DNA of 64,000 nucleotides from Thiothrix subterranea (GTDB lineage Bacteria; Pseudomonadota; Gammaproteobacteria; Thiotrichales; Thiotrichaceae): positions 1,974,001-2,038,000 of the forward strand of contig NZ_CP133217.1 in the NCBI RefSeq assembly GCF_030930995.1, in the 5' to 3' direction. Position numbers and translations under genes: made by a program. The notes below the pieces were generated by a model that worked only from the letters and a program-made list of their open reading frames with translations, made no database searches and was not told where the DNA came from. Below, in pieces: positions 18,117 through 26,488 of the stretch. How positions within the stretch are numbered: the first letter of the stretch is position 1; each line of letters starts with the position of its first letter.

Positions 18117-18602
18117 ATGAGTACAAGACCACCGCTAACATTGAAAGGTTCGGAACGCTTGAAAGCTGAATTGCAGCGTTTGAAAACCGAAGAACGTCCG
18201 CAAATTATTCAGGCGATTGCGACTGCGCGGGAACACGGCGATTTGAAAGAAAATGCCGAATACCATGCAGCACGTGAGCAGCAAAGTTTCTGCGAAGGGC
18301 GTATTAAGGAACTGGAAAGCACCTTGTCGATGGCGCAAGTGATTGATGTGGTAGCCGTGGGTGCAATGAATCCCGGCAAAGTCGTCTTCGGGGCAACCGT
18401 TGAGTTGGAAGAAGTCGAAACCGGCGAAATCATTACGTATCAAATCGTGGGTGACATTGAGGCAGATATTAAACACAACCGTGTGGCGGTGTCTTCACCG
18501 ATTGCGCGGGCGATGATTGGTAAGGAAGAGGGCGACGTGGCGGTCGTGCAAGCGCCGAGTGGCAAGCGCGAGTATGAAATCGTTGCGGTTAGCTATCAAT
18601 AG
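18117..18602 (+). CDS. greA: Transcription elongation factor GreA
   Basis: Binds the secondary channel of RNA polymerase and stimulates cleavage of backtracked transcripts. The 161 residues include the N-terminal coiled coil with the tip motif [14 protein letters not shown], which carries the acidic residues needed for cleavage, and the C-terminal FKBP-like domain ([14 protein letters not shown]). It lies directly after carB, a common gammaproteobacterial order. Its TAG stop overlaps the GTG start of the next gene. Confidence 0.96.
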   Translation: MSTRPPLTLKGSERLKAELQRLKTEERPQIIQAIATAREHGDLKENAEYHAAREQQSFCEGRIKELESTLSMAQVIDVVAVGAMNPGKVVFGATVELEEVETGEIITYQIVGDIEADIKHNRVAVSSPIARAMIGKEEGDVAVVQAPSGKREYEIVAVSYQ

Positions 18603-19210
18603 TGGCCAATAATTTTACTCACATTGGCTTATTGCAACACGGTGCGGTGGAAGCGGGGGATGTGTTCTGTGGTGAACTCGATACCCCGCTCACCAAAGCC
18701 AGTTGGAAGCAGCTCAAACAAGCTTTCGGTCGCGCCAGTCCAGACTGGGATGCCGTGGTGACTTCACCTCGGATGCAATGCGCTGCTTTCGCGGAATGGT
18801 TTGCACAAAAACAGGATTTGCCGCTGGTGCGCGACGAGCGTTTGCGGGAAATTCATTTCGGGGAATGGGAAGGGCGTAATCCGCAAGACGTGATGACGAC
18901 GCATCCCGAAGAGTTGGCGCAATGGTGGCTGAATCCGGCACAAGTATCGCCACCGGGCGGCGAAAGCTTTGGCGATTTTCGCGCCCGTGTGTTGGATGCA
19001 TGGACAGAAATGGGACGTGCCTACCGAGGCGAACGGGTGCTGGTGGTGACTCATGCCTTGGTGATTCGGGTGATTATTGCGCACGTATTGCAAATGTCGG
19101 ATGAGCGCTTGCTGGCCTTGAACATTGAGTACGGCGCGTTGACCCGCTTGCGGGTATTGCGTGACCGTAGCGGTGAATGGGCCAGTTTGTTGGCACACGG
19201 TTGCGGATAA
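18602..19210 (+). CDS. CobC-like histidine phosphatase family protein with altered active site
   Basis: A 202-residue member of the histidine phosphatase (phosphoglycerate mutase) superfamily, most like alpha-ribazole phosphatase CobC. The catalytic His13 is present, but the RHG motif reads LQHGA: the phosphate-binding Arg is Gln12. In the second motif (S-P-x-x-R) the Arg is also Gln (SPRMQ, Q59). The acidic LREIHFGEWEG motif and the late His (VVTHALV) are kept. GTG start overlapping the greA stop; the stop TAA overlaps the next ATG (TAATG). Co-translated with a CobS-like gene, so a role linked to cobamide nucleotide-loop assembly was probably ancestral, but the residue changes question phosphatase activity. 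Confidence 0.75.
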   Translation: MANNFTHIGLLQHGAVEAGDVFCGELDTPLTKASWKQLKQAFGRASPDWDAVVTSPRMQCAAFAEWFAQKQDLPLVRDERLREIHFGEWEGRNPQDVMTTHPEELAQWWLNPAQVSPPGGESFGDFRARVLDAWTEMGRAYRGERVLVVTHALVIRVIIAHVLQMSDERLLALNIEYGALTRLRVLRDRSGEWASLLAHGCG

Positions 19211-19947
19211 TGAAAGCCGTGCTGCGTTCTTTTCAGGTGGCGTTGCGTGTGTTGACATTATTGCCAGCACCGTCCATTGCCACGTTTTCGGCGGAAGAAA
19301 AAGGGCGTGGTTTGATTTGGTTTCCGGTGATTGGGGCATTAATGGGTGGGTTACTTGCCCTAACCGCATGGCGCTTGCAAGGCATTGAACCGATGTTGGC
19401 GTCGGTGATTTTGCTGACGGCTTGGTTGTTTATCAGTGAGTTGCATCATTTGGATGCGTTGGCGCGTAGCGTTAATGTGTGGTTGTTTGGTGGGCAAAGT
19501 GCTGCTGTGGCGGATGATACAGAGGCGGCGCAGTTGCCGATGCCGCATTTCGGTGTCATGGGTGTCATGGCGCTGGTGATGATGGTTAAGTTTTCAGCGC
19601 TTTCAGTGCTGATTGAATACAAACTGTGGCTGTACATTATGATGGCACCGCTGGCGGCACGTCTGTTAGTGGCGGCATTGATTGGGTTTACGCCGAGTGC
19701 GCCGGGGCAAACGCTGGCACAAGATTTTCGGGTCGAATTTCCTTACGTTGCCTTGTTTATTTGGTTGTTATTGGCTTTGCCGATCGCATTGGTGGCTGGA
19801 ATCCCGTTACTGGGGGTGTTTGTGCTGCTGTTGCTGATTCGTTTGCGCCTTAAACAGACGAGTGGCGGGCTAACTTGGGAGTCTATTGGCGCGAGTATTG
19901 TGTTATTGGAGGCGGTTGGTTTGTTTGTCGCCGCCGTGACCGCTTGA
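19210..19947 (+). CDS. CobS-like integral membrane protein with degenerate catalytic motifs
   Basis: A 245-residue polytopic membrane protein resembling adenosylcobinamide-GDP ribazoletransferase CobS, which joins the cobamide ring to alpha-ribazole at the last step of B12 synthesis. Length, N-terminus (FQVALRVLTLLPAP) and the HLD core align. However, the acidic motif HLDGLAD...DG of CobS reads HLDALARSVNVW (80-91) and the C-terminal GD of CobS reads WES (near 222-224). The start ATG overlaps the phosphatase stop; an upstream start at 19177 would overlap it by 34 nt. No other cobalamin gene is in the window. It may be a non-catalytic or repurposed paralogue. Confidence 0.7.
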   Translation: MKAVLRSFQVALRVLTLLPAPSIATFSAEEKGRGLIWFPVIGALMGGLLALTAWRLQGIEPMLASVILLTAWLFISELHHLDALARSVNVWLFGGQSAAVADDTEAAQLPMPHFGVMGVMALVMMVKFSALSVLIEYKLWLYIMMAPLAARLLVAALIGFTPSAPGQTLAQDFRVEFPYVALFIWLLLALPIALVAGIPLLGVFVLLLLIRLRLKQTSGGLTWESIGASIVLLEAVGLFVAAVTA

Positions 19948-20043
19948 GAGCACCGCGCAATCCCCACCTTGGTGGTATGGTATTGGCTTAGCTGTTAAGA
20001 TAATCTGATTACTTTGCAGCTTTACAGGCAGGCCATAATTATT

Positions 20044-20322
20044 ATGTCAGCAGAACAGTTCTCCACAGAAAAACGCATCCTGATGGCGATGCGTAAAACC
20101 CTCGGCGGTATTATTCGCGATTTAACCCCTTCAGATTCTGCGGTGCGTTACCCGTTATCCGATGCGACGGTTGAAGACGTGAAAAAATGCTTTGATTTGA
20201 TTGCAGCGCGTGAACGTGAATTGGCGCAGTTGGCTGGGGTGAGTGAAGAGCGTCCGCACTTTATTGATGAAGTCAGTGCGACGAAAGTGGTGTCGATTGC
20301 TGGCCTGAAAAAGAGGGATTAA
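20044..20322 (+). CDS. Small conserved-type protein, function unknown
   Basis: A 92-residue soluble protein, no family recognised with confidence. It is Arg/Glu/Lys-rich and mostly helical in character; visible stretches are MAMRKTLGGIIRDLTP and DVKKCFDLIAARERELAQLAG. No signal peptide or membrane segment. I start at the ATG at 20044 because an upstream TTG (20014) adds residues that look like leader DNA. Two nucleotides separate it from the following MbcA/ParS-like gene, so the two are probably co-translated and may act together. Confidence 0.65.
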   Translation: MSAEQFSTEKRILMAMRKTLGGIIRDLTPSDSAVRYPLSDATVEDVKKCFDLIAARERELAQLAGVSEERPHFIDEVSATKVVSIAGLKKRD

Positions 20323-20324
20323 CC

Positions 20325-20762
20325 ATGCAAACCTTTTCAAGCGAAGAAATGGGCGCTTTGACGCGAGCTGTCCTTAATCACATGGATGAATGGAAGATCA
20401 GCGCGGATGAGATGCTGGCAATTTTGCAGTTGGGCGAAGAAGTGCGCCCGCGCCATTTGCAGCAATACCGTCAAGGCGATAAAACCTTTCCGCAAACCAC
20501 CGAAATGATGAACCGCATTGATCACATTGTGGGCATTGCCGATGCGTTGCGCACCACGTTTCCGTTCAGCAGCCAGATGCGGGTGATGTGGTTGAGCAAG
20601 CCGCACCGCCGTTTTCAGCGTCGTCACCCTTTAGCGGTGATGTTGGATGAGGGCGATGACGGTTTAATGCGGGTCAGAATTGAAGTGGATTGCGCTTACG
20701 GTTACGCGATCAACGATGCGCTTCATGCAGCGGCTGAAGAAAAGAAGGCAGCAGCAGCCTAG
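20325..20762 (+). CDS. Possible MbcA/ParS/Xre-type (DUF2384-like) protein
   Basis: A 145-residue protein. The N-terminal half resembles a helix-turn-helix-type segment (MDEWKISADEMLAILQLG). The second half has the pattern of the MbcA/ParS/Xre antitoxin C-terminal domain: a run of the type 'W-L-x-x-P-x-x-x-F/L-x-x-x-x-P-L' (MWLSKPHRRFQRRHPLAVML, followed by acidic residues). The Ala/Lys-rich tail is likely disordered. In that family the usual partner is a RES-domain toxin; the adjacent 92-residue gene does not look like RES. It may be a stand-alone regulator. An intrinsic terminator follows at once. Confidence 0.55.
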   Translation: MQTFSSEEMGALTRAVLNHMDEWKISADEMLAILQLGEEVRPRHLQQYRQGDKTFPQTTEMMNRIDHIVGIADALRTTFPFSSQMRVMWLSKPHRRFQRRHPLAVMLDEGDDGLMRVRIEVDCAYGYAINDALHAAAEEKKAAAA

Positions 20763-20770
20763 TTGATGCA

Positions 20771-20798
20771 AAAGGGCTTGATATTGAAGCTCTTTTTT
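20771..20798 (+). terminator. Intrinsic terminator after the MbcA/ParS-like gene
   Basis: Stem AAAGGGCTT / AAGCTCTTT (one G-U pair) with a 7-nt loop and a run of six T at 20793-20798. The T-run ends where the TnpB element appears to begin. Confidence 0.7.
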
Positions 20799-20916
20799 AT
20801 CATTAATCGCGTAAAACCTCGTCCTTCAGGACGGGGATACAAGTGTCTTCGGCTACCTCTGATGAAGAGTCATCCATGCAGTGGTTTTTTGCCGTAATGC
20901 CGTTACACTCTACCTC

Positions 20917-22017
20917 ATGAAACCCGTTACCACTACCCTGAAAACCCTCAAAGTCCGCATCCGCGACAAACACGCACCCGTGCTAAAGCAGTGGGCGTTT
21001 GAGTGCAATCAGGTGTGGAACGAAGCCAACGCTATCACGGCAGAATACAGCTACATAGCCGTGCCAGAAATCGGCTACCTCAGAAATAATTTCACCGCCT
21101 TCGATCTCGCCAAGAGCCAAGCGGCATTCAAGAAAGCACGCGGCTTCACTCTCCACTCGCAAACTGTTCAAGAAGTGACCGAAGCCCACGCCAAAGCCCG
21201 TAAGCAATTCAAGAAAGATAAGCTACGCTGGCGTGTATCAGGCGGTAGCCGCCGTTCGTTGGGCTGGATACCGTTCAAGTCGGGTGCAGCCGTGTGGAAA
21301 GACGGACAAGTGCGCTACAACAAGCACCATTTCAAGGTATGGGACAGCTATGGCTTGTCACAATACGCCTTCCGTTCTGGCTCCTTCACCGAAGATTCCC
21401 GTGGGCGCTGGTATTTCAATGTCGTGGTACAAGTCCCCGTTGTTGAAGCCATCGGGCGCGGTGAAGTCGGCATTGACCTTGGCTTAAAAGACTACGCCAC
21501 TTGTAGCAATGGCGAGAAACTTCAAGCCAATCAATTCTACCGCAACGCCCAAAAACAATTGGGAATTGCCCAACGTGCCAACAAAAAACAGCGTGTCAAG
21601 GCTATCCATGCCAAGGTCAAAAACCGTAGAGCCGATGCTATCCACCAGTTCACCACCAAATTGGTGCGTGAGCATTCATTAATCGTTGTCGGCAACGTCA
21701 GCAGTAAAGCCTTAGTCAAAACCAAAATGGCGAAAAGCGTCTTGGACGCAGGCTGGTTCATGCTGAAAACACAACTGGATGCAAAATCGAAAGCGATGCA
21801 AGGTGTGTTTCTCGAAGTCAACGAAGCGTACAGTACCCAAGCCTGTTCGTGTTGCGGAAGTATTTCTGTCAACAGTCCGAAAGGTAGAGTAGGACTTGGA
21901 ATAAGAGAATGGACTTGTCCTGACTGTGGGTCATTGCATGACAGAGATGTCAATGCAGCTAAGAACATTCTCGCGGTAGGACATTGCCGTCTCGCAGGAG
22001 GAATCCCCGTCCTTTAG
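20917..22017 (+). CDS. tnpB: RNA-guided endonuclease TnpB with rearranged RuvC active site
   Basis: A 366-residue TnpB, the IS605-family nuclease that uses a transposon-derived omega RNA to cut target DNA next to a target-adjacent motif. RuvC-I Asp is D187 in GIDLGLK; the RuvC-III Asp is D344 in HDRDVNAAKN. The C4 zinc ribbon uses CSCC (about 310-313) and CPDC (334-337). At the RuvC-II position the usual catalytic Glu is Gly259 (LIVVGNVSSK); a Glu in EVNEAYSTQ (E303, 44 residues on) is the probable substitute. The start is the ATG at 20917 (KPVTTTLKTLKVRI). The stop codon lies inside the right-end hairpin. Confidence 0.88.
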   Translation: MKPVTTTLKTLKVRIRDKHAPVLKQWAFECNQVWNEANAITAEYSYIAVPEIGYLRNNFTAFDLAKSQAAFKKARGFTLHSQTVQEVTEAHAKARKQFKKDKLRWRVSGGSRRSLGWIPFKSGAAVWKDGQVRYNKHHFKVWDSYGLSQYAFRSGSFTEDSRGRWYFNVVVQVPVVEAIGRGEVGIDLGLKDYATCSNGEKLQANQFYRNAQKQLGIAQRANKKQRVKAIHAKVKNRRADAIHQFTTKLVREHSLIVVGNVSSKALVKTKMAKSVLDAGWFMLKTQLDAKSKAMQGVFLEVNEAYSTQACSCCGSISVNSPKGRVGLGIREWTCPDCGSLHDRDVNAAKNILAVGHCRLAGGIPVL

Positions 22018-22034
22018 GGCGGGGAGGATGTCAA
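21890..22034 (+). ncRNA. Predicted omega (reRNA) guide scaffold of the TnpB element
   Basis: In characterised TnpB elements the guide RNA is transcribed from the 3' part of tnpB through the right end, its guide being the flanking host DNA. Here the right-end hairpin 22005-22024 and terminal TCAA fit. The guide would begin at 22035 (GTGCTCAGTGTGGCTG). The 5' boundary is not visible and 21890 is a nominal value based on typical scaffold length. Confidence 0.4.
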
Positions 22035-22051
22035 GTGCTCAGTGTGGCTGA

Positions 22052-22387
22052 TTAAGCCGCTTCGCCTGAATTACCCTGCATGGCTTCTTTAACCATTTTC
22101 TGTAATTCACCGTTTTGGTACATTTCCAGCGTAATGTCGCAGCCGCCGATCAATTCGCCGTTGATATACACTTGCGGGAACGTCGGCCAGTTCGCGTATT
22201 GTGGTAAATCTTGGAAAATTTCCGGGTCACTCAATACGTTCACGTAAGCAAACTCTTCGCCGCACGCCATTAATGCTTGGGATGCGCGGCTGGAAAACCC
22301 ACATTGTGGCATTTTCGGTGTGCCCTTCATGAAAATGACGACGGGGTTGCTTTTAACGGCTTGGTCGATACGGTCTAATGCGCTCAT
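22052..22387 (-). CDS. grxD: Monothiol glutaredoxin Grx4/GrxD
   Basis: A 111-residue monothiol glutaredoxin with the signature CGFS (C29) in KMPQCGFSSRA, plus WPTFPQVYINGELIGGCD, which binds glutathione. This class carries [2Fe-2S] clusters with glutathione or BolA and takes part in iron-sulfur trafficking rather than disulfide reduction. The start is supported by AGGA upstream on the minus strand. It is monocistronic and lies beside the TnpB element. Confidence 0.95.
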   Translation of the reverse strand: MSALDRIDQAVKSNPVVIFMKGTPKMPQCGFSSRASQALMACGEEFAYVNVLSDPEIFQDLPQYANWPTFPQVYINGELIGGCDITLEMYQNGELQKMVKEAMQGNSGEAA

Positions 22388-22480
22388 GCGATAATCCTCA
22401 TTATGGTTTAGTGATGATGATTACATTCTACCTGTTGCCCAAAATAAATAAACGTCAGATTCCATGAGGAATAGCCGCAT

Positions 22481-22747
22481 CTACGGCTTGCGGTTATCAC
22501 GGCGGCGTTTCATCTCGGCAAATTCCGCCGGATCGATATAGCCGTCACGATTAGTATCCACATTGTCGAAAATGCGGCGCGGGTCGAGTCTGCCGGATTT
22601 GGGATTTTTGGCGGCGTATTCCGGCCAAGAAATTAGCCCATCGTTGTTAGTATCCAAGCGTTTGAAATCTGGGTCAGTTGCGGCAGCCGCGTTTCCTGCG
22701 CTGAGTAATACGGCAACGCTTAGCGCTGATAAAATCATTTTGTTCAT
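22481..22747 (-). CDS. Secreted EF-hand calcium-binding protein
   Basis: An 88-residue periplasmic protein. A signal peptide (1-22, cleavage after AGNAAAA) is followed by two EF-hand loops, DTNNDGLISWPE and DTNRDGYIDPAE, each with Asp at positions 1, 3, 5 and Glu at 12. The basic tail ends KRRRDNRKP. Such small calmodulin-like proteins are common in proteobacteria; the partner is not evident. It shares its orientation with grxD but is separated by about 90 nt. Confidence 0.85.
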   Translation of the reverse strand: MNKMILSALSVAVLLSAGNAAAATDPDFKRLDTNNDGLISWPEYAAKNPKSGRLDPRRIFDNVDTNRDGYIDPAEFAEMKRRRDNRKP

Positions 22748-22892
22748 AATGCACCCCTGTTTGGTTGATTTGTTGTCGGTGAAAGGGATTAACGCGAATT
22801 CCGAGGCAACGTTGACAGCATTGCGTCAGAATTTTGGTTTTTCTTCACGCAGTATCAGCATAATCCTGCGATGCTAACAGGGGATGAACATT

Positions 22893-24284
22893 TTAAGACG
22901 TGAGGGTTGGTGTCAGCCATTGTTGCAGTTTTTGCCGCAAGCTTGTCATGGAAATGGGTTTGGTCATGTAATCATCCATGCCCGCTTGCAAGCAGTTTTC
23001 GCGGTCGCCCTGCATGGCGTTGGCAGTGAGCGCAACCACGGGAGTGCGCAGTGTTTGCCGTGTTTGTTCCATCTGGCGGAATTGGCGGGTGGCTTCGTAG
23101 CCATCCATGCTGGGTAATTGGCAATCCATTAGCACCAAGTTGTAGCGATTGTTAGCCAACATAGCGACCGCTTCATGCCCATCCATCGCAATGTCGAAAC
23201 TCATGCCCAGTTTGGTGAGCATGACTTGTGCCACTTTAATATTCACCAGATTATCTTCAACCAGCAGAATATGTCCCTTCAATACGCTATTGGCAGAAGG
23301 GTCAGTTGTGGCGTGTGGATGATCAGCGTCGGGGTTGCTGACGAGGTGATGTTTAGTGAGGGTGAGATCAAAGTAGAAGGTACTGCCTTGCCCTGGCGTG
23401 GATTTTATCCGAATACAACCTCCCATGAGGTGCACTAATTCTTGCGCGATGGTTAGCCCTAATCCCGTACCACCGTAGAGGCGGGTGGTGGATTCATCCG
23501 CTTGATTGAAGGCATTGAAGAGCGCTTCCTGTTGTGCCGGATGAATACCGGGGCCAGTGTCCGCCACCAATAAACGCAGGGTGGTTTGTTCGGGTTGTTC
23601 TTGCAAGGCTTCGATGCACAGTGCCACCGTGCCGCTGCTGGTGAATTTGACTGCATTGCCCAATAAATTCCCCAGCACTTGTTTCAGGCGAATGGGGTCG
23701 CCGTAAAACCATGCGTGGCAGTCATTGAGTATTTGGCTGCTTAGCGTTAGGTGTTTTTTGGTCGCAGAGCCACTGAATAACAGCACCATATCGGCGACGA
23801 GTTTGTGCATGTTAAAGGGGATGCGTTCCAGTGCCAGCTTCCCGGATTCGATTTTGGAAAGATCCAGCACCGCGTTGATGACATCCAATAAGATTTCGGA
23901 GGAGCTGTAGGCGGTGTGCAGGTATTCTTGCTGTTGTGGGTCTAGCGGGGTTTTGGCGAGAATATCCAGCATCCCCAAGACGCCGTTCATGGGGGTGCGG
24001 ATTTCATGGCTCATATTGGCGAGGAAGCGCGATTTTTCCTTGGATTGTTGCAGAGCGCGAATTTTTTCCTGCGATTCCTGTTGGAGCGTGGCATTGAGCG
24101 CCAGCATTTCCTGCGAAGATACTTCTAATGAACGTTCCAGCACATAGTAGGCTTGTTTGTGATCATCGTAGGTGTGACTGATCCGATTCAGGAAGGCACG
24201 CCAACTGGCAGCGTCAGGGGGAGCTGCTGGGTTTAACCCCAGACTGCGTAACTGCCGGTTAAGCGTGCGGTCGTAATCACTCAT
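22893..24284 (-). CDS. Soluble hybrid sensor histidine kinase
   Basis: A 463-residue cytoplasmic kinase with no membrane segment. A coiled-coil linker (about 45-85) leads to a HisKA domain with the phospho-acceptor His in [13 protein letters not shown]. The HATPase_c domain has [10 protein letters not shown] and [10 protein letters not shown]. The C-terminal receiver domain has VEDN and the phospho-acceptor Asp in [15 protein letters not shown]. No output domain is present, so the phosphoryl group must pass to an HPt or regulator elsewhere. It overlaps the upstream FIST gene by 8 nt; a FIST protein is its likely sensory subunit. Confidence 0.9.
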   Translation of the reverse strand: MSDYDRTLNRQLRSLGLNPAAPPDAASWRAFLNRISHTYDDHKQAYYVLERSLEVSSQEMLALNATLQQESQEKIRALQQSKEKSRFLANMSHEIRTPMNGVLGMLDILAKTPLDPQQQEYLHTAYSSSEILLDVINAVLDLSKIESGKLALERIPFNMHKLVADMVLLFSGSATKKHLTLSSQILNDCHAWFYGDPIRLKQVLGNLLGNAVKFTSSGTVALCIEALQEQPEQTTLRLLVADTGPGIHPAQQEALFNAFNQADESTTRLYGGTGLGLTIAQELVHLMGGCIRIKSTPGQGSTFYFDLTLTKHHLVSNPDADHPHATTDPSANSVLKGHILLVEDNLVNIKVAQVMLTKLGMSFDIAMDGHEAVAMLANNRYNLVLMDCQLPSMDGYEATRQFRQMEQTRQTLRTPVVALTANAMQGDRENCLQAGMDDYMTKPISMTSLRQKLQQWLTPTLTS

Positions 24285-25398
24285 ACAGCGTGGTCAGCGT
24301 CATCGTCTGATTGTGCAGATCACAATTGCCTTTGGAAAACGGTGAAATTTCGCCGTAGGAATAAAAACCAATCTGGGTGGTATTTTCCGGTAGATTATCG
24401 AGCACTGCTTCGACTTCTTCCTCAGCATCTGCGCCCATGACCATGCGCCGCCCGACGCAACTGATCGCAATGCACAGCACGGTTTTGTCGGTGTCGGCAT
24501 TGCACATTAACGCGGCATCTTCAGCACCTTCCACCAATTGTTCCAGATTTGCCCGCATTAATTGCGCTTGCGAGCCGACGGGAATGTCTCCGGCAAAGGT
24601 CAACGATTGCGTGGCTTCATCAACCGCTAAGATGGTGCGTACCAGTTCTTTGGTTTCACCGGGTCGGCTCAGGGCTAAGGGGAAGCGTAGCCCGGTGGCG
24701 GGTAATCCGGCGGCCATTTCACCGAGGTAGGTTTTATACAAAGCCAGAGCAGGTTTACCGGCGAGTTCGTATAACACGTTGTTTTCAGCGCGGGTCACTT
24801 CGCGGGCTGGGCCAAAAGGTTTCCAGCCGCCTTTGGAGCCATGACTGATTTGAATATTGCCGTAGAAGCCGAGCGCGGTGACGATGCCGCTGGTGGGTTT
24901 ACCGTCTTTTAATACCCAGGTATTCACGAAACGTTCGCCATCACCTGCCAGCCCGCCGGTGACGCTGATCGCCGCACTGACGACATCGTTAAACCCTTGG
25001 GTGAGTTCGCTGCCGTTGACTTTTAAGCCATCTGAGAGGGTAAAAATGCCTTTTAGGGTGTCGTGCGCGAGGTTATCTGCCAGAAAACGCCCAATGGTGC
25101 GTGATTCTGACGGGTTGTGAATAGCCACTTGCGCGAGGCGTAATGTGGTGGATTCAAATTCTACCAACGCAATGACCAGACTGTGGTCACGAATATGACC
25201 AGCGAGGATTTCACCTGAACTGGAACATCCCATAAAAATAGCTTTTGGGTATTGCGCCGTTAGCGCTTCAAAGGGTGCGGGTTGATTGATAAAATCCGAA
25301 GCCCCAAAGACAAGCACAAGCTGCTGTGTGCTTGTCATGGCAGGCAAATTGTCAGAAAAACCTTGGGTGGTGGTATAGGAAAGCGTATGGATTTTCAT
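24277..25398 (-). CDS. FIST-domain sensor protein (NosP-like)
   Basis: A 373-residue protein with FIST_N (about 25-215, [31 protein letters not shown]) and FIST_C (about 215-350, with [11 protein letters not shown]-type residues and a terminal [10 protein letters not shown]). FIST proteins are sensory modules; the best-studied, NosP, binds haem and nitric oxide and controls a co-encoded hybrid histidine kinase. The same pairing occurs here, with the kinase overlapping by 8 nt. Haem binding is inferred by analogy. GFYSYGEI near the end is the most conserved FIST_C stretch. Confidence 0.85.
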   Translation of the reverse strand: MKIHTLSYTTTQGFSDNLPAMTSTQQLVLVFGASDFINQPAPFEALTAQYPKAIFMGCSSSGEILAGHIRDHSLVIALVEFESTTLRLAQVAIHNPSESRTIGRFLADNLAHDTLKGIFTLSDGLKVNGSELTQGFNDVVSAAISVTGGLAGDGERFVNTWVLKDGKPTSGIVTALGFYGNIQISHGSKGGWKPFGPAREVTRAENNVLYELAGKPALALYKTYLGEMAAGLPATGLRFPLALSRPGETKELVRTILAVDEATQSLTFAGDIPVGSQAQLMRANLEQLVEGAEDAALMCNADTDKTVLCIAISCVGRRMVMGADAEEEVEAVLDNLPENTTQIGFYSYGEISPFSKGNCDLHNQTMTLTTLYE

Positions 25399-25485
25399 GG
25401 TGGTGCCATTCCCTCAACTAATGATAATTTTTATTAATGATTGCTTTATCGGAATAATGGCATGACTCATTCCAAGACGCTAGTC

Positions 25486-25866
25486 TTATGGATGTAAGGG
25501 GTTAACTTTTGCCAGCATTTTGCTGTTGGTGTCGATAAAATCTCTGACGAACGGTTTGTTGCGGGCGCTGCTAAAGCGGGCGACTTCTTCACCCTGTTCA
25601 AACAAAATGACAGTGGGAAAACCGCGCACTTGGTGACGACCTGCCAGTTTCATATTTTCATCTTCTTCGGTATCGAGTTTGGCGAGTACGACTTTGCCCT
25701 GGTATTCGGGAATAACGGCTTTCAATACCGGATCAAGGAATAGGCACGGGCCACACCAATCCGCCCAGAAATCGACGAGCACGGGGGTGCGTAATGAGGC
25801 TTTGAGTACCCGTTCTTCAAAATCGGCAATGCCGTTGATGTCATAAATAAAGGTGTAAGTGGTCAT
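25486..25866 (-). CDS. Thioredoxin-family protein
   Basis: A 126-residue thioredoxin-fold protein with the active site WCGPC (C38, C41), the cis-proline motif FPTVILF, and no signal peptide, so a cytoplasmic disulfide reductase. It is a little longer than TrxA (109) because of N- and C-terminal extensions. The start is the ATG at 25866; a longer frame reaching 25947 has an unlikely Arg-rich leader. It is transcribed divergently from pgpA. Confidence 0.9.
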   Translation of the reverse strand: MTTYTFIYDINGIADFEERVLKASLRTPVLVDFWADWCGPCLFLDPVLKAVIPEYQGKVVLAKLDTEEDENMKLAGRHQVRGFPTVILFEQGEEVARFSSARNKPFVRDFIDTNSKMLAKVNPLHP

Positions 25867-25961
25867 GGTGCGTTTCCGGTTAAGTGATGGGGCGCAATTA
25901 TAGCGACCTGAGGCTAGATGTGTATAATCCCTAAGCCTTAAGCCCATAGGAATTTGCTCTC

Positions 25962-26447
25962 ATGCACGTAACAGTAACGGTGAAAACGGTTTTTTCTTCC
26001 CCCGTCCATTTTTTGGCATTCGGGTTCGGCAGTGGTTTATCGCCGTTTGCGCCCGGCACGGCGGGTACTTTAGCGGCGATTCCGTTGTATCTGTTGCTGG
26101 TGCAATTGCCGCTCTGGGGTTATGTCGCCGTATTGCTGGCGATGTCGCTGGTCGGCATTTGGATTTGTGGTGAATCCTCACGGCGTCTGGGTGTGCATGA
26201 TCACGGCGGTATTGTGTGGGATGAATTTGCCGGTTTCTTGCTAACCATGCTGGCAGCACCAACAGGGTGGGTGTGGATTGTGGTGGGATTTTTCTTGTTC
26301 CGCCTGTTCGATATTTGGAAACCGTGGCCGATACGCTTGGTGGATCGCGATGTACCCGGCGGCTTCGGTATTATGTTCGATGATATACTGGCGGGTATTT
26401 ACGCTTGGATTGCGTTGCAAGTGTTGGCAAGATTGGTTGGTGCTTAA
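25962..26447 (+). CDS. pgpA: Phosphatidylglycerophosphatase A
   Basis: Inner-membrane phosphatase that converts phosphatidylglycerol phosphate to phosphatidylglycerol. The 161 residues show the family motif PFAPGTAGTLAAIP, HDHGGIVWDEFAGF with the acidic WDE residues, WKPWPIRLVDRDVPGGFGIMFDD near the end, and several hydrophobic helices. Outside most genomes' thiL-pgpA arrangement, it stands alone here. A strong hairpin lies 17 nt downstream. Confidence 0.92.
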   Translation: MHVTVTVKTVFSSPVHFLAFGFGSGLSPFAPGTAGTLAAIPLYLLLVQLPLWGYVAVLLAMSLVGIWICGESSRRLGVHDHGGIVWDEFAGFLLTMLAAPTGWVWIVVGFFLFRLFDIWKPWPIRLVDRDVPGGFGIMFDDILAGIYAWIALQVLARLVGA

Positions 26448-26464
26448 GATTGCGCAGACAACAA

Positions 26465-26488
26465 AAAGCCTTCCCGAAGGAAGGCTTT
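26465..26488. terminator. Strong hairpin after pgpA
   Basis: A perfect 10-bp stem AAAGCCTTCC / GGAAGGCTTT closed by CGAA. The T-rich flank lies on the minus strand side (AAAAA precedes it on the plus strand), and no T-run follows on the plus strand, so efficiency after pgpA is uncertain. The rest of the pgpA-gltX gap (to 26694) holds a further imperfect hairpin and no gene. Confidence 0.5.

Larger units (their letters stand above)
20801..22034 (+). mobile_element. IS605/IS1341-type element carrying only tnpB
   Basis: tnpB is flanked by related subterminal hairpins: CCTCGTCC-TTCA-GGACGGGG at 20817-20836 on the left and CCCCGTCC-TTTA-GGGCGGGG at 22005-22024 on the right, as expected for IS200/IS605 ends recognised by a Y1 transposase. 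No tnpA is present, so the element would depend on a TnpA in trans. The right end probably falls at GATGTCAA (22034). The left end is less sure; TTTAT at 20796-20800 is a plausible target-adjacent motif. It sits in the gap between the DUF2384-like gene and grxD and disrupts no gene. Confidence 0.7.
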
